NCBI RefSeq assembly: GCF_964355755.1
Contig: NC_092680.1
Location: 19,261,001 to 19,321,000 of the forward strand
Length of the DNA stretch: 60,000 nucleotides
Origin: Antedon mediterranea
Taxonomy: Eukaryota > Echinodermata > Crinoidea > Comatulida > Antedonidae
Reading direction: 5' to 3'
Part shown: one piece after another, positions 28,301-41,400 of the stretch
Numbering within the stretch: the first letter of the stretch is position 1
How the letters are laid out: every line of letters begins with the position of its first letter
Program-made: the position numbers and the translations under genes
Notes under the pieces: generated by a model
Databases searched by the model: none
What the model was told of the DNA's origin: nothing
What the model saw: the letters and a program-made list of their open reading frames with translations, nothing else

Positions 28301-31300
28301 GTAAAAATTTTTTTTTTTAAATTAGATCATCAAAGCTTATATTGAAGATAATCTCATCACTAGTTTATGTGGAGATCAGGAAATTTTGTTTACGTTACTC
28401 CAGTTTGAAGAAAATGTAGATGTGGATAGAGTACAAGAAATGCTATGTAGCGTGGATTTACAAGCATGGCTCAATTCAACAAATTCTTTACTTGACTTGT
28501 GGTCAATGGAGGTACTGTAGGAAATGCTAGTTCGATTTTTTTATTTAGTACTGTAGTTGGGAATGAGAATTATAGCTATATATTCACTTTGACCAAAAAT
28601 TGGATCGGGAAAATAAAAATATTTAACTGGAAAAACAAGCCTATTGTTATTTAACTATGTATTTTGTCTTAAATGTTTTTTAAGCAAACTGACAAGAATT
28701 TTATATTTTTTACCAGCATGTATAAACTTTCATTCAAATATTATTTTGTCTTAATAAGTTTCATTACCTGCGGAAGTAAATCATTTTATTAAAAATACAA
28801 TATGTCCTTTTCAAATTTTGATTTTATTTACATTTATTTTTCATGTTTTGGGGCACAATCTATAATTTATCATTTGGTTATATTCATCATTTCTCACCTG
28901 CTAATTTTATTTTTATTTTCAGTTCTCCAAAAATATAGATGTAAACGCAACGTTTGATTTGGTAGAGTTCCATGCAAATGTTGAGAAGTTACTTGGTAAC
29001 ATTAAAGCTATACTAGAAAATCCACCAATGTTCCATGTTGGAATAGATCCAGAAGATATAAATTTTCAATCAATCTTTGAACTTCTTGGAAATTACTCAA
29101 TGGAAATTAAACATCTTAAGTAAGTATATTTATCAATATGATTTAATTTATAACTAATAATTTATAACGTTCATTCATATGGAGGAAGAAAGTTTAAAAA
29201 ATAAATCGGGAAGTATTCTTACAATGAAAAAGTAGTAAATTTGTTACTGAAAGTAGTGTTCTGGTGAGCATATAGCAGGTGCAGATCCCCCCTAAATTTC
29301 GTAAATTGTAATGCAAAAGATAGGACATCCAATTAAGCTCAGCCCTTCATTTCCCCAATTCTCCCCTATTTCAAAATCCTGGATCCGCCACTGTATAGTA
29401 TAAATAGGATTTCAATGCAATATGTGGTATTGTCCATATATTGTCCTCTGATGGTCACAGAGGCTGGTGTTTAATTACAGTGTTCAACAGAAATGGTTTC
29501 AGTTTTTGCATAATTTTTCAATTAGAATTGTTTTCTTTTTTAGCTTGACTGATGTTTTGGAACTTCTTGGAGAGTTTTCAGATGAAGATTTCCTTGAAGG
29601 AATGTCACCAATGCTTAAACATGTCACAGAGATCTTAATGCTTGCCATAACAGACCCTGATGAACTAGGTACAAATACAAATACATTTATTCATCAAATC
29701 ACAATAAAATAATAGTATGTACAATGATTCAAGAAAATGATGAAATGAGGTCTCAGTTTATATCATCCTTTAACATACAAGAGTGGGTGTTTAAAAAATA
29801 TTTCCAATATATTTTCAATTTTCAACTCTAAACTAAAGCATTACTGAAAATGCAGACTATCGCTAAAAATCAAAGATGATGTGTTTACACTAATAGGCCT
29901 AAACCAATCTAATATTCAAAACACGGCTTTCTCATCAATTAACAAACAAATCATCATTAATTTATTACATTCATTGCAAAACTATAAAAAACATTTTAAA
30001 AAAAGTGTTTGGAATCGTCTAAATTTGTTTTCTTTACTTTATTAATTATAGAGCAACTAGTGAAAGAAACATTGATGGAAATGATAGAAAGCAACGAATG
30101 GACAGAACAAAACATAACTCATGCCATCATAGACAATTTACTGTTGATATATAAGGTACATACAGGGTGTAAAACTAAATTGCATTTTTTATTCTTTTAA
30201 TGTACTAACTGAGTTTTAGCAAAACAAATATCTAATCTAAAGCTCTTGTTGGTCAAACAGATTAAACTTCTTTTACGTTCAAGATATATTAAGCTATGTC
30301 TACACTATCAAGCTACAAACTAGTTTGACAAAAAAAGTGAGATGTGCCTGAATATGGTAGTGATATGATATGATGTGATATATGTTTTTGTCACATAAAG
30401 TTTGATAGTGTAGACATTGCTTGATATATCTTGAACGTAAAAGAAGTTATCTGTTTGACCAACAGCATATCGTATATTTATCTAGTTTTGTTTACAAAAA
30501 TTAATTGAACAAATTTAAATTTTTCATTATGAAATTAGTGCTGGACATAAAATGATGTATATAAAAGTTGTGTGTATAAAACCGTAGGTTAAATTAGTAG
30601 CAAAATACCTTCTTACTTTGTTTTATACACATTTTTGTTTTAAATAAATGCGTTTCTAATTTTCAATTTTAAGTTACTAATCATTTGAATGTTTATAGTT
30701 TGCACAGATAGAGAACTCAGATAAATGGAAACATATCATGTGTAACCAGTCAACCTTCATTGAAATGTTTGATTTAACTGATTCAGTTGATGTATCAGTT
30801 CTGCAAATGGCTCTCTGTAATCTGAGTACTGAAGTACTATTTAGGAATGCAAGTGCTTACTATGGATTTGATGTTCTGGAATCGATTCATAAGGTTAGCA
30901 TCTTCTTAAAGATGTATTGTCCCCAAAAACATGAAAAATGAAGATTAATAAAATCAAACTTTGAATAGGCCATTTTACAGTTTTAATCAAGTTATTCACT
31001 TCTGTTAAAAAAAAAATAATATTTCACTTACAAAAGACAAAGACGGTTAATTTTAACCAAAAACCATATTCTGACAGACAATTTCAGTATTTTTGCTATA
31101 ATAAATTACATTTTTTCAGGTACATAATTGTTTTGTCCGATCCAGTTTTTGTTCAAAGTTAATAACTATCTATTACTATCACAGTATAATCAGCCAAGCC
31201 CAACTTTTCAACCTAATAGTATTTATACAATATATGAGACTTACCAAGTAATTTGAGTTGTGTGACCAGGCGGTTAAAGCAGATATACTGCAACCCACCT

Positions 31301-32394
31301 ACAGTTATGAAATGGCCACTGGTTCTAGGCACTATAGTTCTTGATTGAACAAGTCTTTCTGATGTCTTCAAAACGGAAGTCCTTGTATGCACTTTTAAAA
31401 ACTCCAGTCACCTTTCATGACAGAGGTTTGCCTCGCTGCGCTAGTTCAAATTCAGCTATGCCAATGTTAAAGCAATTATGGGTGCCTGCTCTTTCTATCA
31501 GTATTCACTTGCACCCAATCCCATAGCTTTGTATAATCTACCAACAGGTTATCAGACCAAGTGTTGTTTTTTTTTTCAGATTGATGGTTTTCTGTCGGTT
31601 CTATTTAATGAGTCAGCAATCGATTTTGATGCAATTCAAGAACTACTGGCTATTGTTGAACTGATAAAACCAATTGTTTCTGACGGAAATTTAGCAGATC
31701 TTGAAGAAACTTTACATGAGATAATTGCATTATTAAATACTCCAGTTAATGAATTGTAAGTATATCCGTATTCACACAAATTTTATTTGTTTACAAATTT
31801 TTTATTTTTTTTAAATACTTAATGTAGATTTGTGTCATTTGATTGGAGGATTGTGTGTCATACAAGATACAAGATAACTTTATTGTCAAATAGTTCAACG
31901 AAAGATTTTAAATTGTTTTTTCTCATGGCAACTTAATATATAAAATAGAATAAAATCAGTAAAATGTTAAAACACAAAGTAAAATGCACAGTACAGTAAA
32001 ATATGTACAGATTAAAATGCATATGGTATTCAATAACTACTAACTTTTTCATGATATTTGTTTATAGAAATGTAACCAGGCTTCATGATCTACTAAGTTC
32101 CTTGTCCAATAGTAACGTGTCAGAACTTATCAACGGATATATACATACAGCCATGGAACTACAAGAAATGTATTCATCTGGTAATATTAGGTATGATATG
32201 TATAAAAGCAATACCATATGTTTTAATTGTTATTTATATACTATTAATAATAATGTAATGTAATGTAATGTAATGTTATCTTGGATATGGTTTTATCTTA
32301 ACTGTTTGTATTGTATGGAGTGAGTGCAGAATCTGTTTGGGCTTTAGCCTATTTCTCATTCCTGGTTATTTTTTTACATTGATGACTGAATAAA

Positions 32395-32425
<31 letters not shown>

Positions 32426-35400
32426 AAATGCTGTAATTTAATGAGGTTGTCAATTTTATATTTAATCCTTAAAATTCATTATGTCTAATTGGTTTGGAAA
32501 TTGTTGTTATAACCAAATATTGGATATGTATTACTTGTCTCTGTCATAAAAAAAAATGGCTATCATATATAATGTTTAAAGTACACAGTAACAGTTATTC
32601 TATTACTTTATTTGTTGTCTTATTTAGCTTTTCATATGTTTTTTCTTTTTATTTCTTCTTTTTGTTAGTCTAACAAACATCGTAGATGATGTTGAACAAT
32701 ATTTTGAAGACGCTGGTCTACAAGAACAGGTACAACCATACATAGAGATTTATAACCTGATTCTGGAATCGATTATAAAACAGACAGAAGACAGGGGTAG
32801 GTTTTATTGTTTCATGTTATTTCTATAAACCTAGTACTGAGAATTGGATGTGAGTGTTTCGTGAAAATTGAATTTCAGTGTTTTGTTATAGAGTGTGTAA
32901 TATGTCAAGAAATATCCATTCATATAGGCCAACATAAATACCAATGAGACTATTTCTGGTTAATTAAAATGTCATGTATATTCTTTGTATGTAGGAAAGA
33001 CTTTAATTGGATTGTTTAACACCAGTGTACCTATTGAAACTTTAAATGAACAGATGAATGTCCCCATTGAGGAACTCAAAACTTCTATTCTTTCTCAGTT
33101 CATCTCAGTGTACCAGGTATGTCCAATCTCTCCTTTTCTTGTTTTCCTTTAGATTAACTCACACTAAAGCTCTGCTCACACTATCAAAGTAGCCCAAATG
33201 TGGCAGTGATATGACCAAATATGGTAGTGATATGACATAAAGTTTGATAGTGTAGACACAGAGCTTTAAACTCAAATGTACCGATTCTGGTTCAGTGCTA
33301 ACTACAGTACTGTCTATAAGTTAAAATAGTTTGAAATAAAACACAATGTATTAAAATTAAAGACACAAATCAAAAGAAAATAAAATTTATAATAAAGTTA
33401 TATTTCTTTTAATTGTGTACACTAGGGGGTACACTAAAATGAAAATTCTTATCTTATTGGTAAATACGCAACATATGACTAACTCTCTACATAACATATG
33501 ATTAGATTCATTATATGAAAAAAACTATTGCCTTATGGATGTTACTCCAGTTTGTGAAATAATTAAATAGACCTTACTGTATGTAATAATGCCATTATCG
33601 TTAAGCTTATTTTTGTTACCCTCGAAATCTTAATAGCTGTATTGTTATAATAATCATAAAACTCTTGTTTCAGCTTGCAAGCATCTATAACCATGGGGCA
33701 TGGGATGACGTATTCTGCAACGCCACAACATTTGACGAGACATTTAATATTCTTGACGTATTTGATTCAACTGCTATTCAACAGATAATGTGCAGAATGA
33801 ACACAACGGCTTTCTTCATCCATGCCAGTAATGCACATAACATAGATATTCTCCAATTTACAGCACAGGTACTAATTCATATTCATTGAAGACAAGTACT
33901 TGCAATAATATGTCCTTATCTTTGGGTGAGTGAGTGGCCAGGCGGTTAAGATAGTGGAACCGTAATTTACGTAGCCATAACATCGCCAAGGGTTTGAGGC
34001 TTACTTACCCCATGGTTCTGGTGGTTGAATGAGTCTTCTCGGATAAGGTCTATAAACCATAGGTCCAGTGTACACATCTAGCTCATGTGCACTTTAAAGA
34101 ACCAGTACATCTTTCGAGACGAGTAAGGGATTACTCCGGTGAACTAGTATATCGCAGCCACTGATCATAACTGGGCCCTCTGGGAGACCAGTCTTTGACG
34201 GAAGAGGTCGTCCAGTATAAATACAATATTTCAACTGGTACCAAAAGTTTTCAGTGAAGTTTTTGACTGAAAGCTACAACCAGCTTCTAATTTTTTTGGA
34301 AATACATAGTGTTCCACCAATCTCACTTTACTTGTGTTATTCGCCATGCAAACCTTTAAATAATATTAGCTTAGTTACTTATTTGAATACCAACTAAACT
34401 TACACTAATATCAAATCATGATTATAATATGAGGTGCTGTATGATATCAATTATGGAATAAACACTTTCACTATCTTTCTCAGATTGATAGAATTATATA
34501 TCAGACATCTCCAATGACTCTACTAGAAGATACGGAGTGGTCAGAAGTGGTTGAAAGAACACAAGAAGCTGTGGAACTCCTCTCGTGGCTCAGCATGTTA
34601 TACGGCTCTCCAGATATGGGTGACTATTATGAGATAATGGCACGTCTAGAGGCACTACAGCAACAGCAGACTGCTCAACATATTGAAGAGTGAGTAGTTC
34701 TTTTAAAGATAATTTACCTCTAGAGGAATTTCAACAAGAAAATGGAACAGATAATGATTTATAAAATAGCCCTTGTTGTATAGAGAGTTAATGCTGTGTG
34801 TGTGCTGTGTGGCTGAGCGGTTAAGACAGTGGAACCATAATAATAATAATAAACAGTATTTATATAGCGCCTAATGGATCACTGACCCCTCTAGGTGCTT
34901 TACATTAGACCTTAACTAATGGTAATAAACTATCCCCCGCCGGACACCATTCCGGTATTTCTTAGTCGAGGTTTATAATTACGTAGCCATAACATTTGCA
35001 AGGGTTCAAGGCTCACTCTCTACATGGTTCTAGTGGTAACAAGTCTTCTCGGATAAGGACTATAAACCATAGGTCCAGTATACACATCTAGCTCTTGTAT
35101 ACTTTAAAGAACCTAGTACATCTTTTTCGAGATGAGTATGGGTTACCCCGGTATACTAGTCCAAACACAATCACTGATCACAACTGGACACTGACTGAAA
35201 AGGTTACGCGGTATAAACAAATTCCAGTTTACTACATAAAGTTATATATTTAGTAGTAAATAAATATATGGAAACTCTAAATCACATAAGGGGAGTAAAC
35301 ATATCTGATATAAATAATATAATCTGTGACTCACTCTGAGACCCGAAGTTAGGTCCTTATACAATACAACTCCTCCTTTGGGACACCCCTATTAAGGATG

Positions 35401-38400
35401 TAAAATGCAAAAGGACTATATGTTACAACACATAATATCCAACCCTAGTTCGGAGGATTCTAGGAGATATTTTGGCGGGGTCTTGAAGGTGTCTCTTCTA
35501 TAAGAATGCTACTGTACATATGCTACTACCATTAGACAAATTGTTCTTTCATTCTTTCCACACAACAGTTTAATGCAAATCATTGAAGACTTTCTTCCAT
35601 ACCTGAATGACTTCCCATGGATGATGGATATGATGAATTCTAGTGGAAATGTAATGGATATGATAGGCCTACCAAACTTCCAGAATATCAGGTAAAGTTT
35701 GATACCTTAAGAATATCTCATGACACTTTTATTTCTTTTGTAATCATTGTGTGTACCGTTGCTTTTTTTTTTAGATGTCAACCAACATTTCTTTGTATTT
35801 TTACGACGACAATAAATTTTTTTTTAATCCCAGCCTCCCCAGATCTCCCCCCCCCCCCCACCACCCAAATGTTGCAATTTGTAATGCAAAAGATAAGACA
35901 TCAAATTAAGCTCACCGTTTTTAGGCCCTATATCCCCCCCCCTCCCCCCTGCCATTTTAAAATCCAGGATATGCCACTGTATCTTGTAATTCAATAATCT
36001 AAGGAAATATTGTTTAAATCTTTGAATTTTTACTGAATTGAGATGTGTTACCAATAGTTAATGCTAACCCAATAACTTGCTTTTGTTAAGTTCATCTATG
36101 ATTTGTGATATGGTTGAGATGTTACCAATGAATAATACATTGTACGAGATGATTCATGGAATGATTGTTCAGATGGATGTTGTTATGGTCGTGGCAAGGC
36201 ACAGCATTTTACAGCTGCCTGGTATGTATTTCAACCCTAAAATTGATTGGCTAAAATAGTTATTTATAACTACAAAATCCTTATTATCTTGTGATGTCTC
36301 TATATATCAATTTAGTCAGTTATACTGTATACTGTACCCAACAAGCAATCATTGGATAGTTTATTGATAACATGATTATTCTTGATTATTAACGTACATC
36401 TTAAATGTTTGTGATCAACAGAAAAGATGGAGGAAATGGAAGCCCTATTGGCCAATACAGATGCAACCTTAGAACTTGGAACAGTATTGATTGATACCTG
36501 GCCTGGTCTAATGAACTCTCTTCCAGTTGTATTGATGGATACTGATCAGTTTAATCTAGTAAGTTATATTTCAAAATGACAAATCCTTAGGCCTACAAAA
36601 ATGCTTATGTAGCCCGTCTAGGCCTAGACCTTTCAGTTATCTTTATAGATTATATTTATTTTAATTTGATTTTTATTGTTACATGTTGTATGTGCACATA
36701 AAAATGATTTGCAAAATTATTTAACACCTGATCACATCTAGTCTATTACAACCAATATTAGCATGTACTGCTGGGACTCAGTTATGATGCTTCTTTGCTG
36801 ATAGGCCTATAATTTATTTATCTAAAGATAACAAATTTTTATACTGTTTTTTTTTACAGATGTCGTACATCTACAGCAATTATGATCAATTTGAAAGTGT
36901 TCTTTGTGAAGAAGGACTTCTCAAATTTGTTTTTGGAATCGACGAATCAGTTGATCTTGGATATTTAGTAACCACAATGTGTAGTTTACATAAGATCAGA
37001 GAAACTGAATTTGTTCAAGAGATGTATAAAATGATTGATGCAACTACTTTAATAAAGGATGTGAGTAGATCAAAGTTATATCATAGATTAGAATTCTACA
37101 TGTATATAATGACATGTCAATGAAACATAAATATTTTGTGTGACCTCATGCACCATGATTTGTGTATTATGGTGGTTATTGGTGAGAAAGACCCCAACAC
37201 TGAAAACCTCATTGTACTATGCTGTTTCCTGTTTGTGAGTGAGTGAGTGGCCGAGCGGTTAAGACAGTGGAACCGTAATTACGTAGCCATAACATCGGCT
37301 CCATGGTTCTGGTGGTAGAACGAGTCTTCTCGGGTAAGGACTATAAACCGTAGGTCCAGTGTACACAACTAGCTTGTGTGCACTTTAAAGAAGTACATTT
37401 TTCGAGACGAGTAGGGGGTTACCCCAGTGTATTAGTACATCACAGCCACTGATCACCAACTGGGCCCTCTGGGAGACCAGTCTTTGACTGAAGAGGTTAC
37501 CCAGTATAAATATATATTTCATTTCAATTTCATCCTAAACCTAATTATAGGGAGTAATAATGTGCAGCGCATTGAGAGCTTGCTTACAGTACAGTATATG
37601 CGCTATATAAGAATGAAATATTATTATTATAGGTTAAAGAAAAATAAACCAAAACTTTTCTTGAAATGAAATCATTCATTGGTCTGATAAGAAATCATCA
37701 CACAAACTTATCTTTTGTGTTTAAATTTAAGAATTTTCTTTTATTACACGTAAATGTGACAAAATGTTGGAATTTTACTAACAACACTTTTTATTTTGTT
37801 TGCATTTTTATGATTATATACTTTGTACTATTGAACAACCCATTATAACTAATAATCGCTCACCTAACACACCTAAAATGCCCTGAGGTGTGCTATTTAA
37901 ATTTGGTACATGCTACAATACAAACAGCACACCATATACCCTTGTATGTGTTCAGAAGCGCAAAGTTTAACACACCTACAATTTTCAAAAATGAGACATA
38001 TAGAATCATTTTTATTCCAAAATAGATTGAAGAGGTGTCAACACGGCCATTTAACTGTTCTGTGTTCTCCAGTGATATAGAAAGATTCCTCTATGACGCC
38101 ATCACGGTATCTGGCAATCTTACCAGCCTGTTAACAGATGGAGAATGGATTCTAGAAGAGTACTTAGGAGATATATTTGAATTCATGGCTTATTTAAGTC
38201 AACTGAGTAATGATGAAGTAGATGGGTATGCTTTGTTGTTGAATTGATATGTACCGTATCTCACATTTATATCCCATATATTTCTGGTTTTCATATTTAA
38301 AAGATATGCTCAAACAATGTACAGCATAAGCTGTACTGGGATTTTAGTATAATTTGAATCATTTTTATTCAAAATATAACTGAAATCCTTCTTCTATAAT

Positions 38401-41400
38401 AACACAAATTGGAATTTATAAATATATTATGATTTGTTTAATACAGGAGTACCATGTAAAGTGTATGTATTTCCATTTTGTCCTTGATAAAATTGTATTC
38501 ATTGAAAACTTGTAAAGCCCTGTCTACACCATCAAACTTTATGTGATAAAAATGTGATGTGCCCATATGGACATGATGTCATATCACTACCATTATTTGG
38601 GCATACAGGTATCACTACCATATTAGGATACAATTTTTGTAGTTTGATAGTGTGGACAGCTTCAAATCTATATCAAAATAGAATCAACAATTGTTATTGT
38701 GTTTTTTTAGATTGACGTCAATAATTTCTCTCATTGAGCAGTTTTCAGGTAGTAGTACTGATCTTCTTAAAATCATCATCGAATTGTTTGAAGATTATGA
38801 AATGCCACAGGACAATTCAAGTGAGTGTTCTACCAAAACCATACCTGTATTAGTGCTTTGACTAATTATAAGTATATTAATAATGAGATTGGTCTTACTC
38901 TTATGATATAATGTCTGTCTTGTGGTTTTCTAGGGTTTGTAGTGAAGCAGTGCCATGCATATTTAGTTTTATATTCAATTATCAAAAACTTTAAATTATA
39001 CTGTAATGTCAAATATGTTTTAATGTTCTGTTATTAACTATTCTACAGCTGAAATACTAGTAAAACTTGCTGACATTTTGAAGAATTCCACCGAGTTTGC
39101 AGAATGGCTTAATGAAACATTGAACGTATCGCCAGAGTTTATTGAGCAGATCTTGGAAGTGTTCGTAGATGCTGATGTGGTAAGAAATTGAAGTTATTTA
39201 CACTTTAGTAACATATTTTATTAATTATCCTGTGTAGAAAATTCCATATCCTTATTTGGAATACGTTTTATTTACCTTAGAACCACAAAATGCCCTCTTA
39301 ATTGTGTTTCTTAGTTAGGAGTTGGTTATAGTATATAACAATTATATTATATTGTCACTCGTTTTATTCACTGTAAGGCTCTGTCTACACTACCAAACTA
39401 ATTTGACAAAAAAGTGTGATGTGCCCAAATATGGTGGTGATATGCCCAAATATGGTAGTGCTATGACATCACCATATATGGGCACATGTGCCACATAAAG
39501 TTTGATAGTGTAGACAAGTTAGTTCTATTGTATTTTAAAACGTGTTTCTTGATAAAAATCATTCTTTTTCAGTTGTCTGATTTGGACGAGTATGATGGCG
39601 ACATATATGATCTTCTGTGCAACGAATCAATGTTTGGAGACATTTTCACGTTTACCGATTCGTCTTCCGATCTCATGTACAGTGAATTATGTTCTGAAGA
39701 AAACCATGAAATAATCGAGCAAATTTACAAATCTATTGACATTTTGAAATTGATTCGAGAGGTACCCATTATAATAATTATTTTAACAGCTCTATCACTG
39801 AGAACTATCAAAGGACTACATACTGTACAGTACGTGGTGGACCACAAACTGTATACATATCATTGATTTACGCCATACAAACCTTAAAACAATATTATAT
39901 AGATAATATTTAGTACATTCTTAAATAGTTATAGTATAGTAAATTTATAGTATTATAAATGGCACACACTATTTTATATTATTCTTTTAGATGAAGAACG
40001 AGACAGAGCATTCGTCCCTGCTAGAAGACTTGGCAAACTTGTTTCGTCTTTCTTTGAACATAAGTGACGAAAATCTTGAAGAACTATTTAAAATCCCAAC
40101 AGAAGTACAGAATGGTATCTCCAGTGTATATGAATTGGTTGAGATAATTTCCACCGGAAGTGAATTCTCGGACATATTTAAAAGGTAATTTATAACTTGA
40201 GTGCATGTTTCAAATGTGGTTTAAGATCCTCAAGTGTGTTGATGCGACAATAGCAAAAGTTTGTACAAACAAACATACAAACACAGCCCAAAGAGAAATT
40301 AGGAATCTGACACCATTTTGGCCTCCATACCAGTACAACTCCCTATGGCGTGTGGCGTAGTGTGTTGGACACATTGAATTACTGATCGTGAGTTTGATTC
40401 CAACTCTCTATCCTTAGGCAAGATACTTTACTGATGTGTGCCTCTCGCGACCCAGATGTATAAATGGGTACCTGGTTAGATCAAGACATACATTTGTGCT
40501 GATTACTAGCTGCATTATGGGAATATGTTTCCATACATGTTTGATCAACAAACAATTACCCTGGTAATATGTGAAGTGCTTATAAGAACGAATATAATTA
40601 TTTTGATACTCCATGTGTATGGATGTGCAGTGATGTATGTGACTTATCTCAAAGTCCCTATTTTTGATAAAGAAATAGAGAACATATTATTAAACTGTTT
40701 TAACATTTCTATATATTGAAGAGAGAGTTTTATTTTTGTTTCTTCTACATTCACAGTGTTGATAAAGTCCTTGATGACCTTTCACCTATCTTTGGCGAAA
40801 ATGAGTTGTATCAACAGGTTGCAGCATTTATAGATGCACTGGAAAACCTTGGATTTATTCGCAATCTGCTTGGGGAATTGCCTAGTAAGTTACCATAATT
40901 ATTACACAGATAAGGTTGTTATATTATGAGCCAAATAAGAAAGTACAAATACTTTGTAGTTGTTTATTGAAGCAATTTATTTATTGCAATTGAATTTGAA
41001 AATTTTATCTTATTCCGTAATCATTTTGAAAACTCAGAATATTTGAATTTTTTAACTGAAATATTTGTCATGGATTTCTGCATCTGATAAATTAAATTCA
41101 GCCTTAGCAATGAGGTGTCAACAATACACAATAAAAATGCTGTACAACACAGATAAGATAAAAAAAAACTAGAGAAACAATCTACATTTATACTCATCAA
41201 TTAGGTTATACATACAAACGCCAAGTGCGAATAACCAAGAAAATGATTTCTTGCAATTGTAGTATAATAGTTATTCTTATTTCTACTAGCCTTCAAATTT
41301 GGCAACATGTTCCATGATGTTGATAAGGTGGAAGAGTACTTGATTAATGAACTAGGCTTGTCAGAACAATCGGCTGAAGATCTCCTTCAATCATTTGTTA

